Part shown: positions 1 to 9,789 of the stretch, in pieces | How positions within the stretch are numbered: position 1 is the stretch's first letter | Layout of the letters: each line of letters starts with the position of its first letter | From: Verticillium longisporum | Taxonomy: Eukaryota; Ascomycota; Sordariomycetes; Glomerellales; Plectosphaerellaceae | Assembly (NCBI GenBank): GCA_019188255.1 | Contig: JAETXT010000007.1 | Span: 5,367,293-5,431,292 of the forward strand | Direction: 5' to 3' | DNA length: 64,000 bases | Notes under the pieces: model-generated | Databases searched by the model: none | What the model was told of the DNA's origin: nothing | What the model saw: the letters and a program-made list of their open reading frames with translations, nothing else | Program-made: the position numbers and the translations under genes

Positions 1-556
1 GCGCTCTTAAGATCTATAAATACTATATTTAATAATTTAAGGAATTATAATTCTATTCTATTAACGATAAAGTTAATATTAAGACCCTTCCTAACCTTCT
101 ATATTAAATATAATATATTAAATTCTTTTAGAATATTATTAAACTCCTATTATATCTTTTTAATATTCTCTAGCTCTATTATAAAGCTATTATTATAATT
201 TAAAGAATTTATTATTATTAATTTTATTAAAGCTCTATTATAATTAATTAATTATTCTATAAAGCTTTATTTATTAAAGTTTATAGCTAATAATATAGCC
301 TAAGTAATAATCTTAGATATAGGAGTCCTAAGATACTTAAAGTAGATAATACTCCTATAGATTATATAATAGAGGGTTTCTCTATTATTAAGCTCTTATA
401 AAAGTCCTAAAATACTTAAAATAAATAGTACTCTTATAATTACTTATAAAGTATAATCGATAAGCTTATATATAATAAATTTACTATTTATAGGATCGAT
501 CTTAACTTCTCTAGCTCTAGCTATTCTATATTACGTTAAATATAATACTAATTAAT
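1..556. repeat. RIP-decayed TA-rich repeat, copy 1 (continues left of window)
   Basis: This is very TA-rich sequence without a usable ORF. It aligns by eye over its whole length with 24721-25272 in the same orientation, with differences that are mostly C/T and G/A transitions, so both are copies of one repeat family mutated by RIP. In both copies the same 285-bp repeat follows directly. I cannot tell which transposon class it came from. Confidence 0.7.
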
Positions 557-800
557 ATTAAGAGGGCTTTATTATTTATATAAACCCTAATTTATTACTT
601 TAATTATATTTAAGAGCTCTAAATAAGTAGGGTAGGTATATAAGATTTATAATTATTATTACTACTATCTCTCTAAATTACTACTATCTATATAAATTAG
701 ATATACCTATCTAATTTATTAATTATATAAGCTATAAATTATATATTTCTAAAAGCTATAAATCCTAGCCCTCGTAATTATTATATTAGTAAATCCTATA

Positions 801-846
801 ACGTAATCCACAAGCGAGTGGTTCACCCATGCGAGTGGTTCACTTC
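801..846. repeat. terminal inverted repeat (left) of pogo copy 1
   Basis: Pairs in inverted orientation with 2614-2659 with only one or two mismatches. Contains the 13-bp direct motif twice. Confidence 0.9.
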
Positions 847-907
847 ACCCCGACCCGACAAACATTCCGAGGAAAACCTCAACCCAAACGCCGTAAATCA
901 ATTAAAA

Positions 908-2561
908 TCACTCCTCCTCGTCTTTTGCAGACGATGAGATAGCTACCTGACAAGTTCTCGCGTTGTGGCCGGTCTTCCCGCATACGCTACAGCATCGTTT
1001 CTTCGGCTGGGACCACGACGCGGGACCCGGGTTCTGCAGCGTTTCCTCTTTTATCTGGATATCTACTTCCTTCTGAGCAATCTTGTCCTGTCCCTCGCCT
1101 ACAGCCATGCTTCCTCCTTCCCGGAGACGTAGCTTTTTGGCCCTCCGGCGTCGGCTTAGTGTAGCATTTTCCTCTCGAAGGATCATAACCTCTGACTTCA
1201 AAAGAGCGATCTGGTGCATAACACCCCGCGTCCCCTTCGCAAGATAGTCAACAGCATCTAAAATTGACGTTGGGGAGCTTCCCTGGTGGCGTGAGATTCG
1301 CCCTTTGATGAAGTCAGTCTGGGAACCTGCCTCGAGCAGGTTAGTGGGCGTCTTAGAGACCCAAGAATCACGCTCCCCGTGGGACGTCCCCGGAGGCGTC
1401 GTCGTCCTCAACCTCACATCCAGCTTTGACAGGACTGTTTCCGGGTTATGGGGGACAAGCCCCGCTCCTCGAAAGCCTCCCTGGATGTTTTTCTGTCATT
1501 GCTTGCTGAAATGCAGCCGAAAACGCCGGGAAGAAGTCCTCTTTGCTGATGTGCGTTGTACCCGCCCTCATCCTATCCTCGATTTGCCGACCGTATGCTT
1601 TCTTTAGTGGGCCAAAACACCCAACATCGAGAGGCTGGAGTAGATGTGACGAATGAGGAGGCATACAGAGTGTGATGATGTTGTTCTCCTTGCAGTAGAG
1701 TTCGAAGTCGACCGAGTGGTGACTTTCGTGGCCATCCAGGATCAGTAGGCGATAACCGCCCGAAGTACGGGACTTTGTATGCCTGTCAAAATGCCGAATC
1801 CATTCCAGACCAATATCATTCGTCGTCCAGCCGTTTGGAGATGTTGCGATTCTCCAGTCGCGAGAAATCGCGTCGTCCTGGTACCAGCTCGAGAGGTGGT
1901 ACTTGCCCGAAACCACGATGAACGGCGGGACGGAGAAACCCAACGCGCCAACGCCCTGGATCACCGTAACCCATTCCCGGTTGCCTGGCTGCCTCATCTT
2001 CACATTGGACCGTCTTTCCGAACTGGTCACGACCATTCCGTTGGCGATAACGCCCATCTGGAAGCCGGTCTCGTCAAAGTTGTACATGTCAGCCTCTTGG
2101 ATGCCGTACTTGGCGATCATGTTATGCACGAGGCGGAACCACGCGTTTATCGCGTCCGGATCTTCGCATTGGGCCCTCTTGTAGTCGTACTTGCGAAAGA
2201 AACGCGTCCGGAGCTCTGGTTGCCGTTTGACGAAGTTTGCGGCCCAGTTCTTCCCGACGCGTGGCGCGTCACGGTCGGCAAGCAGGCGATTCGCCATATC
2301 TCCGACCTCACCCAACCGGGGAGGGTAAGATCGCGCATCTAGGTCAAGGATATATTCGACAATAGTTTTCTCTTCTAGTACTGTTAATTTGGCAGAATTG
2401 GGCGGGCTTTCGCGTCGGGAGGGTTTGCCCTTCTGGCGTCGGAGGAGCGTCGTTAAGGGGACGGTGTAGATCCTCGCAGCACTCCGGGCGCTTAGGTTCG
2501 GGTCATTGTCCATAGCTTGGATAGCAAGGAATAATTGACCTTCTTTTGAAAGAGTCTCCAT
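908..2561 (-). pseudogene. pogo-like transposase, frameshifted (DDE domain part and zinc-knuckle part)
   Basis: DDE transposase that would cut and reinsert the element. It starts at ATG 2561. Reading frame 1446-2561 (371 codons) has an N-terminal helix-turn-helix/CENP-B-like region (about residues 1-130) and a DDE catalytic core with YNFDETGF, LILDGHESHH and LLQPLDVGCFGPLK. The frame then breaks and continues at 908-1417 with a Lys/Arg-rich coiled segment and a C-terminal CX2CX4HX4C zinc knuckle (CSVCGKTGHNARTC). In this copy there are two differences from copy 2: an A run of 5 instead of 6 and a C run of 5 instead of 4 (about 1455-1495). Neither copy has an open frame through the junction. 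The whole protein would be about 550 residues, usual for the family. The break may be real or a sequencing indel. Confidence 0.85.
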
Positions 2562-2613
2562 CGCGGGCGGAGGTGGAATCTGTAGAATTCAGGTGTAGGT
2601 CGTGGGCCCGGGC

Positions 2614-2659
2614 GAAGTGAACCACTCGCTTGGGTGAACCACTCGCTTGTGGATTACGT
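2614..2659. repeat. terminal inverted repeat (right) of pogo copy 1
   Basis: Inverted match to 801-846, ends ...GGATTACGT followed by the TA target duplication at 2660-2661. Confidence 0.9.
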
Positions 2660-2805
2660 TATAGTAATTACTGCTCTAAGCAATTCCCTAATATTAGTTT
2701 AATAATTATAGATCTTTCCTTTTTATTATTCGAATAGGGATTTATTCTTCCTATAATTATTATTTAAGGTTATAGAGTAAATTTATTGAATAAAAGTAAT
2801 TAAAA

Positions 2806-3277
2806 TATTATAATTTAATAGCTTCTAAAAGGGGAATACTATTAAAGGGCTAGGGTTATTATTAATAGAAGCTAAGGTTATAAAACTAAATAGTATAATA
2901 TTATAAAGTATTATATATTTATTATAATAAATATAAAGTAAGCCTTAGATTAATTACTATTTTAAAAAAGAATATATTTATAAATATAGAATATTTATCC
3001 TTATTTATCTATTTACCCTATCTTTATTATTAAGTAGTAAGTCTATATTAGATAGTTTATATATTAGCTATTAATAATCTATAATATTAGGATTATAGTA
3101 TATTATCCTATAAGCTAGCCCCTAGCTTACTATTATATCCCTAGTAAGCTAATAGCTTATAATTATATCTAGGTAAGCTATTACGTATCCTGCCTAGTAG
3201 GTCCGCTTTTTATCTTATCGTATCTCCCGATCGCGGGGTCGTTAGCTCGCGGCCACCCTGCTTCCTTAGTTGTTATA
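2806..3277. repeat. RIP-decayed solo LTR of the gypsy family
   Basis: The 472-bp segment aligns from end to end with the 476-bp LTRs at 8563-9038 and 15022-15497, nearly all differences being C-to-T or G-to-A. The left end corresponds to TGTTACGACC and the right end to CCTTGGTTGTTACA. No internal element sequence adjoins it, so it is a solo LTR left by recombination or a truncated copy. I found no matching 5-bp target duplication. Decay ends near 3200, where normal base composition resumes. Confidence 0.8.
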
Positions 3278-3944
3278 CTAAGCTACTTCTGAGCTCAGGG
3301 CCCGCTCAGTCTTAGCTCAGGCTAAAAGTAGCGAGGCTCTGGGATATATCCGGTTTAGATAGGGCTTGGTAAAACCCATCTTAGAGGTTCTTCCCTTTTG
3401 CCCTTGGCTGCCCGCATGGAGACCCCTGATAACGCAGGTCTCCTCATCTTCCCTGCTGCCGTATCTGGTGTTGGGTCTGTTTCTGTTTCTGTACATCGTG
3501 TCCATTTCTCATTTTGCCTTCCCTTTTTAACGCGCCAGACCAATTGCCAGACGGCAGATCGGCTCAATCACTTGATTCCACAATCTTTCACGACAGTGTG
3601 CCCCTGTGTCATGCTGAAAGTGGGTGTGACCCGAAGTCCTCGCTGCTTTAAGCCGACACTACGTGGTTGCTGACACGACAGCACACCTCAACCACGAAAC
3701 ACTGTAATGTCGGCCTACATAGCCTCAAGGTAGCTCCTTCCTACCCAAAATACCGTATCTTACCTAGATACTTATCTTAGGTACCTTACCTGAAGGTAGG
3801 TGAAGATGCCTTGAGAGACTGAAGAGCCAGAGTGCTAGAGTGGCCACTCAATTCACGACGCGAACGACCAGATTAACTATTTATTTTTATTCATCATTGA
3901 AATATCTTTATGCAGCTTCAACAGCAGTAAGATACCGGGAACCT
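3278..3944. other. intergenic sequence, 3' side of the NmrA-like gene
   Basis: Normal base composition with no supported gene. It holds palindromic TACCT/AGGTA-rich stretches at about 3720-3805. Small ORFs here have no recognisable product. Confidence 0.5.
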
Positions 3945-4909
3945 CTACTGAGATGCGATCGACATAATCAGCTGCTTCACCTGCTCGTCACTCCACTGCT
4001 CGACTCCCAGGAGAGCATTGTCGGTCTTGAGGAACGGTCCGGAGTAGTCCTCCCTCGAGTTGCAGTACAGAATCAGGTTGCCAATGACCTCGAACGTGAC
4101 CCTGCCTGCGAAGAGCTCACCAAGCGACTGCTGGTACACGGGCTCCATGTCCAGAGAGCTGACATCCCAACCGTCCTGTCCAAGGGCCTGCTGGGCGAGC
4201 TCAACCATTTTCTTCTGGCTCATCTGGATCGTAGAGATGTAGACGGGGCGGTTCTTAGTCTCCTCAGGGTGGAGGAGCACACCGACCGCCGCTTGGCCGA
4301 CGTGGTCAAGCAGCGTCCACGCCGTGACAACCTCGCCGCCGTTGAGCAGCTCGGCCTTCTTGGTCTTGAGGTGAATCTTGAAGAATCCCGTGCGCAGGTT
4401 CCAGTCGAGGAAGGCGCCGTTGGAGATGCTCGTCCACGTGAGCTTTCCGGCGGCCGCGAGCTCCTCGAGCTTAGCGAGGACCTCGTTCTTGGGCGCGTAA
4501 ACGGGCACGGAGCGACCCTTGGAGTTCCTGGGGTCAATGGAAAACTCAGAGGGGATGAAGCGGGAGACGCCGGCGGCGACGGCTGCCTCGACCATGCGCA
4601 GGGGCATGGCCGAGTCTGGGCTCATGGTCATGTCGATGACGGCGTCCTGGCCCTTGAAAGTCTCGACGAGGGCATCGGCAGAGTCAAAGTCGATGACCTT
4701 GACGTTGACGGAGGATGGCAACTTGTCGTTGGCCTTGCGGACCGCCGCGGTCACGTTGAACTTGCCAGACTTGACAAGAGCCTGCAGGACGTGGGAGCCG
4801 GCGCTGCCAGTCGCCTAAACAAATGCAAGTCAGATTCGGACAGCCTGGGCGGCCGTGAGAGGCTAGGACTTACACCGGCAATGACAACGTTCTTGATCTG
4901 CTGAGACAT
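3945..4909 (-). CDS. NmrA-like / isoflavone-reductase-like NAD(P)-binding protein
   Basis: Predicted cytosolic Rossmann-fold protein of the NmrA/PCBER atypical short-chain dehydrogenase group, either an NAD(P)H-dependent reductase or a redox sensor; the substrate is unknown. The start ATG is at 4909. Exon 1 is 4874-4909; a 59-bp intron (4815-4873, donor GTAAGT, acceptor TTTAG) is followed by exon 2, 3945-4814, giving 301 residues. Splicing rebuilds the dinucleotide motif VVIAGATGSAGSHV near the N-terminus (GxxGxxG); without it the motif is broken, which supports the intron. Further family marks are RFIPSEFSID and a WTSISNGAFLDW segment at mid-protein. It is the only intact ordinary gene inside the transposon compartment, lying between a decayed LTR and a large RIPed repeat. 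The length is normal for the family. Confidence 0.88.
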
Positions 4910-5880
4910 TGCGAGAGGATGATATTGACAAGCAATGTTTGACCGTGGTATCAACCGTGTATGGGAGTGAGATTGATGATTCTGTACTTGAAAATTGATT
5001 TGAGTTGAGATGAGATTAGGTGCTCGACGGCGAGGGGGAAGGCTTCTTGTACGATTCCAGCTTGTCTCTCAACTCACACCGCCTCACCTCGTTCAGGCGC
5101 CAGTCATGCTTCAGGCATCCACGAACTAACTGCTTGTGGCTTCGCTCTTGCGCTGACCATCCAGGTAGGCAGCTGCGTGCGTCGCCTGCAATCATGAGAT
5201 CTACAACGCCAGACGATTGCTAATGGTGAGCAGTTGGAGCTGATTCAGTCTGCGAGACGGAAGCTTTTTGGCGCCGACCCGCAGTTGAACATGTTGCGAC
5301 GCAGTATGAACCTTCAGCCCTGGCGGACAGCTTCATATACATTAATATATTTGTTTGCGACAGTTGAAAGTGGCTAACCGGTTCAAGCCATATAACCCGC
5401 CAAGACCTTTGACCCCACAATATTGGGTTCTCGCCCCCCAAGAATCGTTGCACGCTCAGCCCATGCCTCGGAGAAGTCCGAGCCTGCACAGGGGTTTCAA
5501 TAATTGTCATCAGCCACGGAGAGTTGGTTTGACAAACACAGCGGAGGTAAGATGAGCCCGAAAACAGCTGCTTATGGAAATGAAGAGTGTATGTCTCTGG
5601 CCTTCGAGATACGGGATTTGTCTTCATTCAGAACGTTTGAATGATGTTTCGTCAAATATCATGTATCAACGGATTACATACACCGGTTGTGTATGCGTCT
5701 ATCGGCGCTGGAGGCTGTAGCACGGTGGAAGGCTCTAAGCACCGATGTTCTAGCCCAATCCGTACCTCCCCCAGGGAGGAGGAGGCTATAGCTCAACTGA
5801 CTATAGGGTATGGACCTGAGCTAACTATTGGGTTCACTTTAAAATCGCTCTAAGCCTCTTTAGGAACTAAACTAACTATT
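4910..5880. other. intergenic sequence upstream of the NmrA-like gene
   Basis: Probably holds the promoter of the minus-strand NmrA-like gene. ORFs of 60-135 codons here show no family features. From about 5740 the sequence passes through a CTCCC/GGGAGG-rich stretch into TA-rich RIPed repeat; 5740-5880 may be the better-preserved end of that repeat. Confidence 0.45.
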
Positions 5881-8562
5881 AGGGGGTGCTATAGTAATAT
5901 AGTCGTAGCCGTAGGGACCGGTAATCTCAGATCTTAAATACTTAATTTAAGGTATTAACGTTAATAGAGGAGATTATTATTCTAATATTAATTAAGAGAA
6001 TTATATTCTATATTATCTAAATAGATACTTTATTCCTACTTTATATTAAGGATATAGATAATCTAAGAATCTATTTAGATAATATGTATAATAAGCTAGT
6101 AAAGTATATTAAGGAGATCTAAGAGTATATACCTATTTTCCGTAAATAGAGCTATATATAGTTCTTCTTAAATATAAAGGTTTATACTAGCTCTAGGATT
6201 ATATATATAATAGGGATAGTAAATAATAGAATAGTATTTCTAATAGAAATAGAGCTCTAATATATTTATAAATAATTTAATTATTTATTTATAGAGAAGC
6301 TATAGAACCTATTCTAAAGAGTAAATTATAATATAAATTAAGATACTCTAGAGCTAATAAACTATTTCTATTATTATTATTAAATTAAAGGGAAGTCTCT
6401 ATAATACTTTAAATTTACTTTAAAGTTAAATATCGACTTTAATTATAAGATTTTAATCGATATTATATACTTAAATAGAAAGTTTATTCTTTATATAATC
6501 GATATAAATATAGGATTCTAATCTATAACTTTTATTTCTAATTTTATAGCTTATATAATATAGGAAGCCCTTAAAAGGTATTAATTAGATACCTATCTTA
6601 GGCCTCTAGATATTATAACTTTTAATATTAGAATAAACTTTACTTTTATAGAATTTAGGGTAGAAGTATACCTCCTAGGTATAACCTATTATTAGACCTT
6701 TATAGAGGCCTATTAGTTAATCGGTAAAGTTAAGAGCTATTATAAGCTAATTTATAGAGTATACGAGATCTTAAAAGTAGAGTCTTATAATATAAGCTTA
6801 GAATCGCTACTTTAAGGAGTAATAAAGGTAATAAACGATATTACTAAGCTTAATAGATTAATATTTATATTATTTATATTTAGAGTAATATTTAGAATTA
6901 CTATTAACGTAGCGTTTATTATAAATTAGATATAATATAGTAAAATAATTAATAAAGTAATAATAGAGCTTTAGCGAATAATCGCTAAGTAGAAGGTTAA
7001 TAATACTTTTAATATTTATAATAGACTAGATTCTAAATAGTTATTATTAAGATCGGTAGAGCTAGGAAGCGATATTCTTATATTCTAAGAATAGGAGAAA
7101 TAGATTAATCCCTATAAAGTTATATTAATTTCTAATATAGTAATTATAATTAAAATAGTTAATAGCTTAATAGAGCTTAGAGGAATATATATTAAGCTAT
7201 ATAATAGATTACTAGATTAATAGACTAGGGAGATAATAGTAATTCGAACTCTAGAGACCCTAGACCTATTTAAGTACTTAGAGCCGATTCTTTTATATTA
7301 ATAGAGGAGATCTAGGAAGTTAATAAATACTATAAATCTATTATAAATAGCTTTTATAAATCGTAAAAATAATATAATTAGGATTTTATAGATCGAATAT
7401 TAATTTATTATAAAAAGGGAATAATAAAGTTATAACCTAGCTATTAAACTATATAATAAAAGTAGAATAACGACCCCTAGGAAGCTATTTAAATAGTCCG
7501 ATTAAGAGGAAATCGATTTATTCCTAATAGCTAGAATAATTATATTAATTAAGAGATCTATATTTCTAAATATTAAGATCTTTAAATATTAATTTATAAA
7601 AGAAATAAAAGGCCTCTTTTAAGCTTTATATAAGAAATTAAAATTAATAATTTAAGGATATAGTAATTAAGAGAAGATAACCCTATTAATATAATCGCTT
7701 ACGATTATATACTATAGCTAATAATTAATCCTAGTAATTATCTTAATACTATAATAATATAATTATTAATTAATACTCTATAATATTAATTAAGCTTATA
7801 CTTAGAGCGCTATAGATCTATTATATAATATTCTCCTATATATTCCTAAGGAGCTATAATATAGATATTTAGAAGGAATTGTCTTCTATATTATAAAGCC
7901 GCTCTATAGTATTATAGAGTTAAGGCTCTATTAATTTATAATCTATTAATACTATTATAGAGAGCACTTAAACGCTATTCTAATAGGCTACGATCTATAT
8001 TTACTCCTAACTAGAGCTAGAGAGAGCTTTAGATTAATCGGGATATAGATTAACGATACCTTTAACTTCGGAGAGCCTATATTTATATAAAAGGAATAAA
8101 TAAAGCTCGAAAGCGCTAACTTCTTAGTAAAGCCTATTTCTATCCTTAATATAGGATCTAATAGCGTCTTTAATAATTATATTATTAAAGTTAGAATTAA
8201 AGATCTTACGATTTAATAGAAAGGTTAAAATAATCGCTTAGAGCTAGTAACCCTAGGGATAATAAGCTTAGAGTAATAATATATTACTTAGAGAGCTTAT
8301 AGTGCTTATATTACTTTAATCTATTAATTAGAAATAGCCTTCGATTTCTCTATTATAGCCTAAGCTAAGAACCCTTAAGAGGAAGACTTTAAATAGCTTA
8401 ATAAATATATATTATAATAGATTACTAATATAGGCTATAGCTTAAATTATATATACTTAGATCTCTTAATAGCCTAGCTTTACGTATTTATTAATAGCTC
8501 CTTCGCTAATAATAAGGACCTTAGTTTATAGATTAGATTTATTATCCTCTTAAGTAATAAAC
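5881..8562 (+). repeat. large RIP-decayed repeat, copy A, left part
   Basis: TA-rich, with stops in all frames. From about 5950 it aligns in reverse complement with copy B (22270 back to 17781); matching blocks include 7100-7360 with 20880-21130, and 7340-7545 with 18816-19015. The gypsy element was inserted into it at 8562/8563. Its original coding content and class are not recognisable. Confidence 0.75.
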
Positions 8563-9038
8563 TGTTACGACCTGGCAGCTTCCGAAGGGGGAACACTGTC
8601 AGAGGGTTGGGGTTGCTGTTTGCAGAAGCTTAGGTTGTGACTCTGAGACGATGTGGTGTCGTAAGGCGTTGCGCACTCGTTACAATGAATACAAGGTAAG
8701 ACTTAGATTGATCACTGTCGTGAGAAAGAATGTATCTACAAGTCCAGAATGTCCGTCCTTATATACCTGCCATCCTGTCCTTGTTGTGTTAGGTGGTGAG
8801 CTCATGTTGGATGGCTCACTGGTTAGTTGTTGGTGATCCATGATGTTAGGATCACGGTGTGTTATCCCGTGAGCCATTCCCTGGCTCACTGCGGCGTCCT
8901 TGGTGAGCCCGACGACTCACCCTTTATGTCTGAGTGAGCCATCACGTGATTTGCCAGGTGGGCCCGATTCTTATCTTATCGCGTTCCCTGATCGCGGGGT
9001 CGTCGATTCGCGGCCGCCCTGCTTCCTTGGTTGTTACA
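8563..9038 (-). repeat. 3' LTR of the gypsy element (sense = minus strand)
   Basis: 476 bp, bounded by TGTTACGA and GTTGTTACA on the plus strand (TG...CA ends), identical by eye to 15022-15497. Rich in GTGAGCC/GGCTCAC motifs in both orientations. Confidence 0.96.
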
Positions 9039-9043
9039 TGATG

Positions 9044-9053
9044 CTCCTCCTCC
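9044..9053 (-). other. polypurine tract of the gypsy element
   Basis: On the sense strand GGAGGAGGAG lies 5 nt before the 3' LTR, the expected place for the primer of plus-strand DNA synthesis. Confidence 0.6.
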
Positions 9054-9138
9054 AGGCCGATGTCCCAGCGGCCATAAGTAGTAAGTCCCAGCCGCCTGCG
9101 GTGGTTCTTCTCTTGTCATCCTTACTAACCATGACAAA

Positions 9139-9789
9139 ATGTCAGGTCGTGTCATAAAACGTTCGTCTGCCAAAACCGACCAAAGAAAGGCGCTCGCTGC
9201 TTTGATTGACTCCGAGGGCGAAATCAAGATGCCTTGTACGGGGTGCTTCAAGCGACATCTCGTCTGTAAGACCGCCCCTGGTTCTTCTCGCTGTGGGGAG
9301 TGCATCCGTCGCGGTCGCTCTTGTGATGGTGTGAGCGTGGTTTCTGCGCGTAAGTTGGTCCCTGGTGGGGTCATGGTCCTGTTTTCTAATGATCGTCTAG
9401 TGGAAAAGGCTCTTGCAGAGCAGAAGAAGCGAGAAGCTGAGATTGAGGATGCTGAAATGGAGTTGGAGGTGCTCCAAACGAAGTTGGCGACGGCCTTGGG
9501 TCGTTTGTCCCGTCTTCGCAAGATGCGGAAGGCGGCGAAGGCTCGTGGGGAAGAGTTGTTTGCTCGTGGGATTCGTCAGTTGGATGAGGAGGACGGCGTC
9601 CTTCCTCTGGGCGGGGACAACCTAAGCCTCGAGGCTCAGGAGGCCAACGTGGTGCAGGACCTTCAGGAGTGGGGTGCTAGCGGCGTCGTGGACTGGTCCT
9701 CGTTGGGCTTCGGGGAGGAATTTTCCGACCTTGGTCCTGTGCCAGGCGATGATATTCTTGGAGCAACTGCGGGCAGTTCAGGTTCTTGA
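9139..9789 (+). CDS. antisense accessory ORF of the gypsy element: Zn2Cys6-like cluster plus coiled coil
   Basis: A 216-codon ORF reading opposite to gag-pol, starting 100 bp inside the 3' LTR and overlapping the 3' end of pol tail to tail by 113 bp (9677-9789). Residues about 32-61 show C-X2-C-X6-C-X8-C-X2-C-X6-C, which fits the fungal Zn2Cys6 binuclear DNA-binding cluster (CX2CX6CX5-12CX2CX6-8C). A charged coiled-coil segment follows (about residues 95-140), the usual dimerisation layout, then an acidic tail rich in Asp/Glu/Gly. No fungal-TF middle domain is present, so it is far shorter than a normal Zn2Cys6 activator. It could regulate LTR transcription or RNA packaging; that role is inference. 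The start ATG is at 9139; an earlier out-of-frame ATG lies at 9131. Expression is not proven. Confidence 0.7.
   Translation: MSGRVIKRSSAKTDQRKALAALIDSEGEIKMPCTGCFKRHLVCKTAPGSSRCGECIRRGRSCDGVSVVSARKLVPGGVMVLFSNDRLVEKALAEQKKREAEIEDAEMELEVLQTKLATALGRLSRLRKMRKAAKARGEELFARGIRQLDEEDGVLPLGGDNLSLEAQEANVVQDLQEWGASGVVDWSSLGFGEEFSDLGPVPGDDILGATAGSSGS

Larger units (their letters stand above)
801..2659 (-). mobile_element. pogo/Fot-like (Tc1/mariner superfamily) DNA transposon, copy 1
   Basis: A 1,859-bp element with terminal inverted repeats of about 46 bp beginning ACGTAATCCACAAGCGAG, flanked by TA dinucleotides (799-800 and 2660-2661), the target duplication of this superfamily. Each end holds a 13-bp motif GCGAGTGGTTCAC twice, 17 bp apart (814-826 and 831-843; in reverse 2617-2629 and 2634-2646), likely transposase binding sites. 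The element is not RIP-mutated although its surroundings are, so it arrived late. It is nearly identical in sequence and equal in length to the copy at 19017-20875, in opposite orientation. Confidence 0.93.
557..2702 (+). repeat. 285-bp repeat family, copy 1, split by a pogo-like insertion
   Basis: The repeat consists of 557-800 plus 2662-2702 (285 bp once the pogo element and one TA duplicate are removed). It is RIP-decayed and aligns with the well-preserved copy at 18530-18815. It begins ATTAAGAGGG and ends ATTAGTTTAA. Flanking 8-mers TAATTAAT (549-556) and TAATTATA (2703-2710) are similar, as expected for a mutated 8-bp target duplication. Confidence 0.7.

Noticed and set aside
3840..4904. 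Long open frame (354 codons) on the plus strand
   Set aside because: It is antisense to the NmrA-like gene, whose motifs and splice sites are clear; the frame is a by-product of codon usage.
8651..8889. Small ORFs inside the LTRs (also at 14924-15348)
   Set aside because: Present only because LTRs are identical copies; no coding features.
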